A stretch of 43,768 bases of DNA. It comes from an uncultured Lachnospiraceae bacterium. GTDB taxonomy: Bacteria; Bacillota; Clostridia; Lachnospirales; Lachnospiraceae. The stretch spans positions 39,269 through 83,036 of the forward strand of contig CAJTRU010000004.1 of the NCBI GenBank assembly GCA_910579085.1, in the 5' to 3' direction. The translations under genes were made by a program, and so were the position numbers. Below, in pieces: positions 8,959 to 17,777 of the stretch. The stretch's first letter is position 1. Each line of letters starts with the position of its first letter. The notes beneath the pieces were generated by a model. The model was not told where the DNA came from and did no database searches. It saw nothing but the letters and a program-made list of their open reading frames with translations.

Positions 8959-11124
8959 TTACTTCTTGATTTTAACTTTCACAGTTGCATATGCACTGTA
9001 TTCTGTCTTTCCATTAAATGATTTAAAGCTTCTTACACTGAAATAATATGTCTTGCCTGCCTTAAGCACTTTGTCTGTGTCCTCAAATGAATAATCCCTG
9101 TCTTCTGTTTCAGCGATATACTTATAACCTTTGCCTTTCTTTGTGCTATAATATACCTCATAGCCTTTTGCTCCTGAAGCTTTGCCCCATGTAAGTTTAA
9201 CAGTCTTTGTTTTCTTGCCTGAAACTTTTGCCTTTAGGTTTTTAACTTTTGCTGCCTTTGCTACAATTTTTATCTCAAGGTTTGCTGACTTTGTAACACC
9301 TCCTTCTGAATATGTAATCTGGATTGTCTGTGCACCAGCTTTTGAAGTATTTGCTTCTGATGCATTGCTTGTAAAGTCTGTAATTTCTTTTGTTGTTCCA
9401 TTCGCATAAACAGCAGTAACTTTAACATTATCTGTATTAATTTTGTCACCCACATGGAACTGCTTCTTACTTATTGTAGCAGCAATTGAGCGCAAAGATG
9501 TGTCATTTTCATCAAAACCAAGATAAAATGTTGCGGCTGTTTTATCATTTCCATCCGAAAGCACCAGCTTGCCATTATATATGGACAGGTAGTTACCAGG
9601 ATATGCAACACTTTCAAAAGATATGCCTTTTACATCATCAAGCCCTTTTACTGACCTGAATGTCTGCTTTGCAGATGTGTCTGCTGTGTTATCTGTATCC
9701 TGTGCAAGCAGTACATCTGTACTGTTCTGTGCTGTTAAATATAAACCAGGCTTGTTTTCTGACTGTATTGACACATATCCTGGCTTGGATGCGTCTGACT
9801 TGCCATCCATAAAAAGCCACTGTGCATCAGCTTCTTCTGTGCCATACCCTGAACCTGCTTCAAGGAAAATAGGGTAGTCACCGTCTGCATTTGAATTTCT
9901 TAATGTCTTATGTGAAAGTTTCTCACCTGAATTTGTATAAAGCTCTGATGTATTGCCAAAAAGCCCTGCTGCTGTTTCTGGTATTGCCTGTACAGTGCCA
10001 TCCTCATTAAAATGTACTTCTGCAAGGTTTGCTACACGGCGGTAGCCATTACCTCCAGGCAGCGCACCATTATGGTATAAAAAGTATGTTTTGCCTTTAA
10101 AGTCAAATACACCCATATGGCTTGTATTTGATGTTGCATTTGGAGGCATAAGCTCACCACCAAACTCCCATGTACCATCTATAAGGTCATCTGTCATGGC
10201 ATATGCAGACTGCTCTCTCCATTTCTGGGCATAGAACAGGTAGTATTTGCCATAGTATTTGCCATTCTCATCCTGGCGCCTGTAAATCCAAGGTGCTTCT
10301 GTAAACTCAAAAACATCTTTCTGGATTATATCTGCATCTTTAGATGATGTGCCCCATGTAATCTTGCCATCACCGTTTAAATCCTTTACCGTAAGCATGT
10401 CTTCATTCAGCTCACATACATAGTATATAGTATTGCCCCAGGCAAGATAACGGTGCTCTTCTCCGTTCTCATCTGTTTCAATCCATGCTGTAGGGTCAAT
10501 ATCGTTCCAGTTACTTAAATTGTTTGCTGGCAGGTGGTCTGGCTTGCCTGTGTCTGTGCCTCTTACTATAGGTTCACCTTTATCTACAAACGGGCCTGTA
10601 GGGCTGTCTGATACTGCCACGCCTATAGACTGCTTCCCTTCTGAAGTTTTATCCCATGTACAGTAATAGAAATAATACTTATCCTTATACTTAATTGTCT
10701 GTGCTGCCCATGCCTGGTCATCTGCTGTCCTCCAAGAGATATCTTTGGCTTCCATAATAGGGCCTTCATATTTCCATTCTTTTAAATCCTTTGATGAATA
10801 GCATATATAGCCTGTAATACTATAAGCATTGCCCTTTGCAACATCACGCCCTGTATAAAGATAAACAGTATCACCATCTACCATTATGGCAGGGTCTCCG
10901 CCATATATAAGGTTTCCATCTGTATCATAACCACCTATAGGGTTACTTGCAATGTTCCTCTCCAATGCAACTTCATCTTCTGCAAGTGTGCCCATGCTCT
11001 GGGCTGGGACTGAAACATCAGGGCTGCCAGTATCCTCCGCTTTGCTTCCGCTTGCATTGCATCCAAGCGATGTAACTGCAAGTCCGGCAATAAGGGCTGG
11101 CACAATAAACGTCTTTTTTCTCAT
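8959..11124 (-). CDS. GH43 family lipoprotein with beta-trefoil (AbfB-like), Ig-like and FN3 domains
   Basis: The start is taken as the ATG at 11124: the upstream TTG at 11142 would place the AAAGGAGAA ribosome site inside the gene. The protein has 721 residues. A lipobox SLGC puts the lipidated Cys at 22, so the enzyme sits on the outer face of the membrane. The five-bladed GH43 domain covers about 60-375; probable catalytic residues are Asp77 (GGDPAI), Asp210 (DIDPTAW) and Glu276 (FTEAPW). Next come a beta-trefoil with PGLYL and YPGNYLS repeats like the arabinofuranose-binding AbfB/CBM42 fold (about 430-540), a Big_3-type Ig domain (545-625) and an FN3 domain (627-721). Likely role: alpha-L-arabinofuranosidase or a related activity on arabinan or arabinoxylan. 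The exact subfamily cannot be fixed by eye. It is divergent from the secreted GH43 at 11468. Confidence 0.82.
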   Translation of the reverse strand: MRKKTFIVPALIAGLAVTSLGCNASGSKAEDTGSPDVSVPAQSMGTLAEDEVALERNIASNPIGGYDTDGNLIYGGDPAIMVDGDTVYLYTGRDVAKGNAYSITGYICYSSKDLKEWKYEGPIMEAKDISWRTADDQAWAAQTIKYKDKYYFYYCTWDKTSEGKQSIGVAVSDSPTGPFVDKGEPIVRGTDTGKPDHLPANNLSNWNDIDPTAWIETDENGEEHRYLAWGNTIYYVCELNEDMLTVKDLNGDGKITWGTSSKDADIIQKDVFEFTEAPWIYRRQDENGKYYGKYYLFYAQKWREQSAYAMTDDLIDGTWEFGGELMPPNATSNTSHMGVFDFKGKTYFLYHNGALPGGNGYRRVANLAEVHFNEDGTVQAIPETAAGLFGNTSELYTNSGEKLSHKTLRNSNADGDYPIFLEAGSGYGTEEADAQWLFMDGKSDASKPGYVSIQSENKPGLYLTAQNSTDVLLAQDTDNTADTSAKQTFRSVKGLDDVKGISFESVAYPGNYLSIYNGKLVLSDGNDKTAATFYLGFDENDTSLRSIAATISKKQFHVGDKINTDNVKVTAVYANGTTKEITDFTSNASEANTSKAGAQTIQITYSEGGVTKSANLEIKIVAKAAKVKNLKAKVSGKKTKTVKLTWGKASGAKGYEVYYSTKKGKGYKYIAETEDRDYSFEDTDKVLKAGKTYYFSVRSFKSFNGKTEYSAYATVKVKIKK

Positions 11125-11193
11125 AACCAATTCTCCTTTCAAAATTTTTACAACAACAATGTTCTGGCACTACATCTGATGTATTATTTTACC

Positions 11194-11215
11194 ATATGAC
11201 ATATATCAGTCATAT
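11194..11215. promoter_or_regulatory. Inverted repeat, possible operator
   Basis: ATATGAC and GTCATAT form 7-bp arms around an 8-bp centre. The repeat lies about 70 bp before the lipoprotein GH43 start and overlaps the likely -35/spacer of a promoter whose -10 would be TAAAAT at about 11187-11192. AT-rich background makes chance possible. Confidence 0.3.
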
Positions 11216-11396
11216 ATATATAATAAAATATAGTACCAGCATTAATAAGTTTAGAAAAATCAAAAATATTTTATTGTTTGCATACCATTATAACTAATTC
11301 ATAGAAAATATGCAATATTCAACAAGAATTTATATAGAATTTTTATACAATTTACCTAATTAGTTTAATTTATTTTAGATTTTTGTTTATTTTTTA

Positions 11397-11425
11397 TTGT
11401 AAACATTGCTGGAATATGCTAATCT
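11397..11425 (+). promoter_or_regulatory. Putative promoter for the secreted GH43 gene
   Basis: TTGTAA (11397-11402), 17 bp, then TAATCT (11420-11425) preceded by TG (extended -10). The ATG at 11468 follows AAGGAGG at 11451-11457. Confidence 0.5.
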
Positions 11426-11467
11426 TTATTTAGCTACATTTGATTATTTTAAGGAGGTATAAGCACG

Positions 11468-14400
11468 ATGAGAAAAATTTCCAAGCAATTAACTTCATGC
11501 CTGTTAGCTGCTACCCTTGCAGTTGTACCGGCATGTACACAGATGGCATCCAATGCCCCTGTTGCGGAAGCTGCTTCAGTTTCAACACTGACAACTTCCC
11601 CTGCACGTGTTTCTGTACATGACCCTTCTATTATGGAAGCTGCAGATGGCACATACTATGCATTTGGCTCACATATAGATGCTGCCAAATCCACTGACCT
11701 TGTAAACTGGACCAGGTTCACTAATGGCTACGATGCCAAAAATAATGCATTGTTTGGTGACCTTTCCAAAAACCTTGCAAAGCCTTTTAAATGGGCAGGT
11801 GAGAATGACTGTGACAGCAAAGCAAGCGGTTTCTCTGTATGGGCACCTGATGCTTTCTATAATAAGGATTATGTTAATGAAGATGGCAGCAAAGGTGCAT
11901 ATATGATGTATTTCTGTACAACTTCAACATATAAGCGCTCTGTTATAGCTTTTGGTGTGTCACAGAAGCCAGAAGGGCCATATACATGTGTTGATACACT
12001 TGTATACTCAGGATTTACTAAAAATGAGGCTTATGATTATGGAAGCAATATTGACACACATTATACCAATACCAACATAAGTGAACTTATTGAAAACGGC
12101 ACTCTTAAAGATGGCGTTAATGATGAATGGTTCTTATCAGGGGCTACAGCATATAATACAAGCTATGCACCAAATGCCATTGACCCTACATTATTCTATG
12201 ATAAAACCGGAAAACTCTGGATGACATATGGTTCATGGTCTGGTGGTATTTTTATACTCCAGATTGACCCTGCAACTGGCAAGGCAATTTATCCAGGCAA
12301 AAACTCTGTAACAGCTGACGGGCTTGTTGTAGATGAATATTTTGGCACACGTATTTCTGGCGGATATACTAAGTCTGGCGAAGCACCTTACATACTTTAT
12401 GACAGTGAGTCAGATTATTATTACCTTTATGTTACTTATGAAAGCCTTAATGCGGATGGTGGTTATAATATGCGCCTCTTCCGCTCAAAGTCACCAGACG
12501 GGCCTTACCTTGATGCCGCAGGCAATAATGCAGCACTTACAGGAAGGGTTGATAATTCAGGAATTGGAATTAAGGTAATGGGCAACCACAAGTTCTCATG
12601 TTATGAAAGGGCATATAAAGCACCTGGCCACAACTCAGCATTTATTGATGAAGATGGCAAAAGATACCTTATATACCATACACGTTTTAGTGATTTTGGC
12701 GAATTCCACCAGCTGCGTGTACACCAGCAGTTCCTTAATGAAGAGGGCTGGCCTGTAACAGCAGTATTTGAAAATAAAGGTGATGAAATCTCTAAAACAG
12801 GTTATTCCATGAATGATATAGCTGGTGAATATGAATTTGTAAACCACGGTACAAAGAATGACCAGGGAAATGTTACTAATGCTACAGATATAAAACTTAA
12901 TGCTGATGGTACAATTTCTGGAAGCGCAAAAGGCACATGGACAGTTAAAGACAATACATATTATATGAGCGCTGTTATAGACGGTGTTACATACAATGGT
13001 GTATTCTTTGCACAGCATGATGAATCAGAAGCATGTAATAAAGTTATGACATTTACTGCTATTGGCAATAATAACATGACTATCTGGGGTGTAAAGAAAG
13101 ATTTATATAATATACCAGACACAGAGGCAGCAGCAAAGGCAATAAGCGAACTCGTTACCTCTAATATTGTGCCAGAGAAAACATTATCTGATATTATTCT
13201 TCCAGCAGAAACTTCTAATGGCGCAAAAATAACATGGTCATCAAGTTTTGAAACAGTAATTGCTAATGATGGCAAGGTAACACGCCCTTCAACAGCACAG
13301 GAAGTAACATTAACTGCTAATGTTACATATGGCAGCGCTACAGAGAAAAAGACATTTACAACAACTGTAATGCCAGCAGAAATCCTTCCTGATTATAAAT
13401 ATGATTTTGAAACAGTAAGCGGAACAGAAGTGGCAGACAGTGGTACAAGCGGCAAGGCAGCAACACTTAACGGCAGTGCATATGTAACTTATTCACCTCT
13501 TGCTGGCAATGTACTTGAAATCAAAAACAGCCAGGGTGAACAGGGTAAAAATTACCTTGCACTTCCATCCACAATGTTCAGCGATGTTAATACATCAGGC
13601 TTTACAGTAAGCATGTGGGTAAAAACTGGCAGTTCCACATCAGAGGACTCAGCACTTTTTGAAGCTAAATCTTCCGCTACATATGACAGCCTGCCTTCAA
13701 CAGCCCTTTATGCTGGCATATTTGCAGACTTTAAGAGCCATGAAGCAACTGCAAAAGGTTCAATAGGGCTTGTACCTGAACCTGGTGAGTGGTCTTATGT
13801 AACATACACTGTAGCATCTGATGGTATTAAGGTATTTGTAAACGGAGACCCTAGAAACAATAATGATATTAATTTATCAGCAGCACTTGCAAGCAATGTT
13901 ATTTCACAGATAAACGATATACGTATTGGAAGTGGCACACTTGCTTCTGATGAAGATGTTGCAGACGCAAGCTTTGATGATATCGAGTTTTACTCTGTTG
14001 CATTAGACGCTGATACAATCGCTTCTAAATACAATGCAGTTAAAGACTCACATCCTAACATAAAGCTTACTTCTTCAAGGAGCACTATTTATGCTGGTGG
14101 TGATACAGCAAATAAATCAAATATAAGTATTGAAACAGGAATAGACTACACTGTAATGTACAACTCATCTGACAGCTCTGTTGCATCTGTTGATGAAAAT
14201 GGAACTGTTACTGCAAATAAGGCAGGTTCAGCCACAATTACTGCTGTTATTACAGCTAATGGTGAAACATTTGACCTTGCAAAGAAGATAACAGTAAAAA
14301 AAGCCTCACTTAAATTCTCTAAGAAGACTTCTTCAATTAAAGTAAAGAAGTCCTCAACATTTAAGGTTAAAGGCTCAGGAGTTAAAACAAGCAATGTAAA

Positions 14401-14536
14401 ATGGACTTCTTCAAAACCATCTGTCCTTTCCATTAATTCAAAAGGAAAGGCTACTGGCAAAAAAGCAGGAACAGCTAAAATAACAGCTAAATGCGGTAAG
14501 TTTAAAGTTTCAGTAAAAGTCAAAGTAAAAAAATAG
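11468..14536 (+). CDS. Secreted multidomain GH43 endo-arabinanase-type enzyme
   Basis: 1022 residues with a Sec signal (cleavage probably after AEA at about 33-35; the VPAC stretch is a poor lipobox). The GH43 catalytic domain spans about 45-430, with Asp52 (VHDPSI), Asp239 (NAIDPTLF) and Glu305 (SGEAPYI) as the expected triad and a GHNS motif near 387. The C-terminal beta-barrel typical of Abn2/YxiA-like endo-alpha-1,5-L-arabinanases follows (about 445-545, ending MTIWGVK). Then come an atrophied Ig-like domain (550-637), a LamG domain (640-855), and Big_2-type Ig repeats to the end (865-1022, the last with the SSKPSVLSIN...GTAKIT pattern). Expected job: internal cleavage of arabinan outside the cell, with LamG and Ig domains giving substrate and wall contact. 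The catalytic half is a clear paralogue of the tethered enzyme at 33548-35173. A terminator follows. Confidence 0.85.
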   Translation: MRKISKQLTSCLLAATLAVVPACTQMASNAPVAEAASVSTLTTSPARVSVHDPSIMEAADGTYYAFGSHIDAAKSTDLVNWTRFTNGYDAKNNALFGDLSKNLAKPFKWAGENDCDSKASGFSVWAPDAFYNKDYVNEDGSKGAYMMYFCTTSTYKRSVIAFGVSQKPEGPYTCVDTLVYSGFTKNEAYDYGSNIDTHYTNTNISELIENGTLKDGVNDEWFLSGATAYNTSYAPNAIDPTLFYDKTGKLWMTYGSWSGGIFILQIDPATGKAIYPGKNSVTADGLVVDEYFGTRISGGYTKSGEAPYILYDSESDYYYLYVTYESLNADGGYNMRLFRSKSPDGPYLDAAGNNAALTGRVDNSGIGIKVMGNHKFSCYERAYKAPGHNSAFIDEDGKRYLIYHTRFSDFGEFHQLRVHQQFLNEEGWPVTAVFENKGDEISKTGYSMNDIAGEYEFVNHGTKNDQGNVTNATDIKLNADGTISGSAKGTWTVKDNTYYMSAVIDGVTYNGVFFAQHDESEACNKVMTFTAIGNNNMTIWGVKKDLYNIPDTEAAAKAISELVTSNIVPEKTLSDIILPAETSNGAKITWSSSFETVIANDGKVTRPSTAQEVTLTANVTYGSATEKKTFTTTVMPAEILPDYKYDFETVSGTEVADSGTSGKAATLNGSAYVTYSPLAGNVLEIKNSQGEQGKNYLALPSTMFSDVNTSGFTVSMWVKTGSSTSEDSALFEAKSSATYDSLPSTALYAGIFADFKSHEATAKGSIGLVPEPGEWSYVTYTVASDGIKVFVNGDPRNNNDINLSAALASNVISQINDIRIGSGTLASDEDVADASFDDIEFYSVALDADTIASKYNAVKDSHPNIKLTSSRSTIYAGGDTANKSNISIETGIDYTVMYNSSDSSVASVDENGTVTANKAGSATITAVITANGETFDLAKKITVKKASLKFSKKTSSIKVKKSSTFKVKGSGVKTSNVKWTSSKPSVLSINSKGKATGKKAGTAKITAKCGKFKVSVKVKVKK

Positions 14537-14562
14537 AAATATTTGTTATATATTGTAATCCC

Positions 14563-14595
14563 ACAGGACAGAGCCCAGGCTTTGTCCTGTTTTTA
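14563..14595 (+). terminator. Intrinsic terminator of the secreted GH43 gene
   Basis: A 12-bp stem (ACAGGACAGAGC / GCTTTGTCCTGT, one G-U) with loop CCAG is followed by TTTTTATT. Confidence 0.9.
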
Positions 14596-14772
14596 TTAGT
14601 GCCAGAAAAGAACCCGCTATTCTTAAATATTTTTATATTTGTATAAATTATTTTATATAATTATTTTCTTAATTATTGTTGATAATATACAAGTTATATC
14701 AGTCCCATATTTTACAGGGCTTTGCATAAACCGGCAAAACTAACAAAAAAAACTAAAATTATTTAGATTTAT

Positions 14773-14801
14773 TTGACTATATGCCATTTTTTATATATAA
14801 T
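14773..14801 (+). promoter_or_regulatory. Sigma-A promoter of the regulator gene
   Basis: TTGACT (14773-14778), 17-bp spacer, TATAAT (14796-14801): a near-consensus promoter giving a leader of about 95 nt. Confidence 0.75.
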
Positions 14802-14862
14802 GTAAATGAAGTGGATATTTACAAGCCATGATGCCTTAGTAAAGGCAAAGACGGCTTTCCAA

Positions 14863-14876
14863 TAACCTTAAGGTTA
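14863..14876. promoter_or_regulatory. Perfect 14-bp palindrome, candidate autoregulatory operator
   Basis: TAACCTTAAGGTTA lies between the promoter and the start codon of the winged-helix regulator, just before its ribosome site. Dimeric ArsR-type proteins bind such dyads, so autoregulation is a reasonable inference. No second copy was noticed near the glycosidase promoters. Confidence 0.4.
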
Positions 14877-14903
14877 AATATTAAGAGGAAGGAAGGTATC
14901 ACT

Positions 14904-15818
14904 TTGTTACATATTACATCACTAGAAGAAGGACTTGAGATATTTAAAGCACTTGGTTCTGATGTCCGTATCCAGATTTTAAATATCCTGCTTGAAAACA
15001 GTAATATGAGCATGAAGGAGCTTGCATCCCGCCTTAATATTACTAACGGAGCTCTGACAGGGCATATCAAGAAACTTGAAAACTGCGGGCTTATAAGCAC
15101 TTCTGCAGAATCAGTTGTACATGGCAACCAGAAAATCTGTTCTATCCATTGGGACAGGATACTGATTGACCTTGAAGAACAGTCTGCAAATGAGGATGTG
15201 TATAACTCCGAAATCAAAATTGGGCATTATACTGGTTTTGATATTGTGCCAACTTGTGGTCTTGCATCAAGCAAAGCTTTAATAGGGGAAGTGGATGATT
15301 CAAGGTATTTTGAACATCCAGACAGGTATGACGCAGATATCCTCTGGTTTTCCAAAGGGCATGTAGAATATGTTATACCTAATTTTATACCAAGGTTCCA
15401 GAAAATAACAAAGATTTCAATTACAATGGAACTTGGTTCTGAAGCACCTGGCATTAATAATGAGTGGCCATCAGATATAGAGTTTTACCTGAATGATATA
15501 CGCCTTGGAAGCTGGACTTCACCTGGGGACTTCGGGGATGTAAAGGGACTTTTCACCCCAGGATGGTGGCCTGAGAACTGGAACCAGTATGGACTTCTTA
15601 AACTTCTGGTTGTCAACCGCAAAGGAACTTTTATTGACGGGTTAAAGATTTCCGATATTAGTATTAATGATTTGGAGCTTGATTACCGCAGCAACATACG
15701 CCTTAAATTTGCAGTGGACAATAATGCCAAACAAACAGGGGGGCTTACACTTTATGGGAAAGCGTTTGGCAATTACGGGCAGGATATTAATGTAGCCATT
15801 AACTATGCACCTGTATAA
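14904..15818 (+). CDS. ArsR-like winged-helix regulator with large C-terminal beta-rich domain
   Basis: The start is a TTG at 14904 with GGAAGG seven bases upstream; the protein has 304 residues. Residues 8-85 form an ArsR/SmtB-type winged helix (LGSDVRIQILNILLE, MKELASRLNITNGALTGHIKKLE, then the wing). Classical ArsR proteins are about 100 residues, so the remaining ~215 residues are a separate domain: beta-rich, with MELGSEAPG, a Trp-rich segment (SWTSPGDFGD, TPGWWPENWNQYG) and a closing GGLTLYGKAFGNYGQDI. By position between arabinan-degrading enzymes it may sense an arabinose-type ligand, but this is inference. It ends in a shared bidirectional hairpin with the convergent DUF6171 gene. 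One GGGGGG run near 15738 is in frame and probably ordinary. Confidence 0.75.
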   Translation: MLHITSLEEGLEIFKALGSDVRIQILNILLENSNMSMKELASRLNITNGALTGHIKKLENCGLISTSAESVVHGNQKICSIHWDRILIDLEEQSANEDVYNSEIKIGHYTGFDIVPTCGLASSKALIGEVDDSRYFEHPDRYDADILWFSKGHVEYVIPNFIPRFQKITKISITMELGSEAPGINNEWPSDIEFYLNDIRLGSWTSPGDFGDVKGLFTPGWWPENWNQYGLLKLLVVNRKGTFIDGLKISDISINDLELDYRSNIRLKFAVDNNAKQTGGLTLYGKAFGNYGQDINVAINYAPV

Positions 15819-15820
15819 AG

Positions 15821-15852
15821 AAATGGCAGATAGTCTATACTATCTGCCATTT
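15821..15852. terminator. Bidirectional terminator between convergent genes
   Basis: AAATGGCAGATAGT and its complement form a 14-bp perfect stem around a four-base loop, with A/T runs on both sides. It ends the regulator transcript on the plus strand and the GH51/DUF6171 transcript on the minus strand. The DUF6171 stop codon (15835-15837) and last codons lie inside the stem. Confidence 0.85.
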
Positions 15853-16086
15853 CTTATATGGACACCTGCCAGCTTTTGCTACGGCGCGCAGTTCTACGTA
15901 ACATCCACACGCACCGCATGTACCAGCATTAAGAAGTTCACATTCCTTGCAAACTGCAAGCCTTCTTTCATACTCCTCTTCTTCCACACGGTCAGCTTTT
16001 TTAATTGCGTCCCTGTATTTTTCAAGCATTTTCTGGTCTGCCTCTGCCATATCACGCAACAGGCATCTTTTACATATATCTGCCAT
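15835..16086 (-). CDS. DUF6171-like small Cys-rich protein
   Basis: 83 residues, cytoplasmic, with CxxC-type pairs near the N terminus (CKRC) and in the C-terminal half (CKEC, CGACGC) separated by a charged helix rich in Glu/Lys/Arg. The Cys spacing suggests zinc or another metal. It fits the DUF6171 family as I recall it (not searched); the function is unknown. It lies 17 bp behind the GH51 gene and probably shares its transcript. Its last four codons are embedded in the terminator stem. Confidence 0.65.
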   Translation of the reverse strand: MADICKRCLLRDMAEADQKMLEKYRDAIKKADRVEEEEYERRLAVCKECELLNAGTCGACGCYVELRAVAKAGRCPYKKWQIV

Positions 16087-16103
16087 AAAGCATCTTTTAT
16101 CCT

Positions 16104-17609
16104 TTATTTCTTTATACGAAGCATTGTAACACTATTAGAAGGGAGTTTTACAGAAATGTTGTCTATACTTTCTGTATAATCCTTAAAGTCCCTTTCTGTA
16201 ACTTCTTCTGGAGCTTCAAATGTATTGTATGCACGTATATCAGAATTTGTAACAATCTTTGCCTCTATAACCTTATAGCCAGTTCCAGCCAGCTTAATAT
16301 TCATATCCTCAGAAGCTTCCGCTGAAAGGTTGTTTAATGTAATGGTTATTATACCATCCTCATCTTTGGATACTGATTCTGTAATCTTAGGAACGTTCCA
16401 TTTCTTTGTACCTGTTTCACCTGCTCCTGTAACTGCACTTTCCAGAAGTTTTGCACCCTGGTGGTAACGGTACATATGCATTACATGGTAAGTAGGTGTC
16501 TTAACCATATCTGCACCTTCCGTAAGCAGTACAGCCTGTAATACATTTACCATCTGCGCAAGTGCAGCAATCTTTACCCTGTCACAATGTTTATTAAATA
16601 TATTAAGGGTTATGCCAGCAATAAGTGCGTCACGTACTGTATTCTGCTGGTAAAGGAAACCAGGATTAGTACCAGGTTCATTAGTATACCATGCACCCCA
16701 TTCATCTACGCACATGCCAATTTTCTTGCCAGGGTCATATTTATCCATAATTGCACCATGCCTTGTAACAAGCTTGTCCATGCAAAGTGCTTTATAAAGT
16801 GTTTTATACCACACCTTATCACTGAAAACTGTTGCACTTCCTTTCCTCTTCCATCCTTCTGGATGCACATAATAATGAAGTGAAAGGTAATCCATAAAAC
16901 CGTGGAACTTCTTTCCGTGGTCAAATGCTGTTTTTAATACGCCTTCTGTCCAGTAGTAGTCATCAACATTAGCTCCACAGCATACCTTTTTAATGGATTT
17001 ATTTTTATCATAGTTTCTTACATAAGTCTGGTAACGGCGGTATTCATTAGCATAATACTCTGGTGTCATATTGCCGCCACAGCCCCAGTTTTCATTGCCA
17101 ACGCCAAAGAAATCTACTGTCCACGGCTCTTTATGCCCATTAGCTGCCCTTAAATCTGCCATTGGTGAAACACCATTAAATGTCATATATTCAACCCACT
17201 CTGACATTTCCTGTACAGTACCACTTCCCAGGTTTCCATTAATATAAGTCTTACATCCAATCTGGCGGCAAAGCTCCATATACTCATGTGTCCCAAAGCT
17301 GTTATCTTCTACAACACCGCCCCAGTGTGTATTAATCATTTTCTTTCTGCCTGATTTCTCACCAATCCCGTCTTTCCAGTGGTATTCATCAGCAAAACAT
17401 CCGCCTGGCCAGCGCAGTACAGGGACTTTCAGTTCTTTGAGTGCTTCAACAACATCTGTCCTCATGCCATTTTCATTAGGTATATCAGAGTTTTCACCTA
17501 CATAAATCCCTTCATAAATACACCTTCCAAGATGCTCAGAAAAGTGGCCATAAACTTCTGGCTCAATTTTACCAAGCTCATTTTCTTCATTAATAAATAA
17601 GTCCGACAT
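16104..17609 (-). CDS. abfA: GH51 alpha-L-arabinofuranosidase, intracellular
   Basis: 501 residues, no signal peptide, ATG behind AGGAGG. The TIM barrel plus C-terminal beta-sandwich layout and length match GH51. The acid/base is Glu173 in GVGNENWGCGG and the nucleophile is Glu303 in GMCVDEWGAWY; VLRWPGGCFADEYHW (about 64-78) is the usual substrate-pocket block. It removes terminal alpha-L-arabinofuranosyl units from imported arabino-oligosaccharides in the cytoplasm, giving L-arabinose. It follows the intracellular GH43 gene by 168 bp, with a terminator-like hairpin in the gap, and precedes the DUF6171 gene. Confidence in family and residues is high; preference for arabinan over arabinoxylan fragments is inferred from neighbours. 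Confidence 0.93.
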   Translation of the reverse strand: MSDLFINEENELGKIEPEVYGHFSEHLGRCIYEGIYVGENSDIPNENGMRTDVVEALKELKVPVLRWPGGCFADEYHWKDGIGEKSGRKKMINTHWGGVVEDNSFGTHEYMELCRQIGCKTYINGNLGSGTVQEMSEWVEYMTFNGVSPMADLRAANGHKEPWTVDFFGVGNENWGCGGNMTPEYYANEYRRYQTYVRNYDKNKSIKKVCCGANVDDYYWTEGVLKTAFDHGKKFHGFMDYLSLHYYVHPEGWKRKGSATVFSDKVWYKTLYKALCMDKLVTRHGAIMDKYDPGKKIGMCVDEWGAWYTNEPGTNPGFLYQQNTVRDALIAGITLNIFNKHCDRVKIAALAQMVNVLQAVLLTEGADMVKTPTYHVMHMYRYHQGAKLLESAVTGAGETGTKKWNVPKITESVSKDEDGIITITLNNLSAEASEDMNIKLAGTGYKVIEAKIVTNSDIRAYNTFEAPEEVTERDFKDYTESIDNISVKLPSNSVTMLRIKK

Positions 17610-17630
17610 TTTAATTCCTCCTATCCATAC

Positions 17631-17656
17631 TTAAAAATATGGCGGCATAGCCGCCA
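17631..17656 (-). terminator. Terminator or attenuator in the GH51 leader
   Basis: On the minus strand TGGCGGC / GCCGCCA with loop TAT is followed by ATTTTT. It sits between the GH43 and GH51 genes, about 20 bp before the GH51 start, so full termination here would shut off GH51 unless relieved. Inverted CCAGTGG/CCACTGG arms (17664-17670 and 17714-17720) upstream could give a competing fold. Confidence 0.55.
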
Positions 17657-17777
17657 AAAGCAACCAGTGGAGATACTGTATTTTAACCATCTGCAATCCA
17701 CTTTACTGCTTATCCACTGGTAAACAAGTCCCACGGCTATAAGAAGCGTATACTTTAAACGCTGGCTTAAATGTAGT

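Larger units (their letters stand above)
11125..11467. other. Divergent promoter region between two extracellular GH43 genes
   Basis: About 340 bp, very AT-rich, separating two divergently read GH43 genes. It contains the inverted repeat at 11194-11215 near the minus-strand gene and a promoter at 11397-11425 for the plus-strand gene. It is a natural place for shared regulation. No gene is supported here. Confidence 0.55.
14537..14903. other. Intergenic region upstream of the ArsR-like regulator
   Basis: A 367-bp gap holding the terminator at 14563-14595, the promoter at 14773-14801 and a structured ~95-nt leader with a small GCCTT/AAGGC hairpin (about 14833-14846) and a perfect palindrome at 14863-14876. 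No known riboswitch fold was recognised. Confidence 0.5.

Noticed and set aside
15737..15742. GGGGGG run in the regulator gene as another phase switch
   Set aside because: Only six G, in frame as two Gly codons, and not near the N terminus or promoter; too short to stand out.
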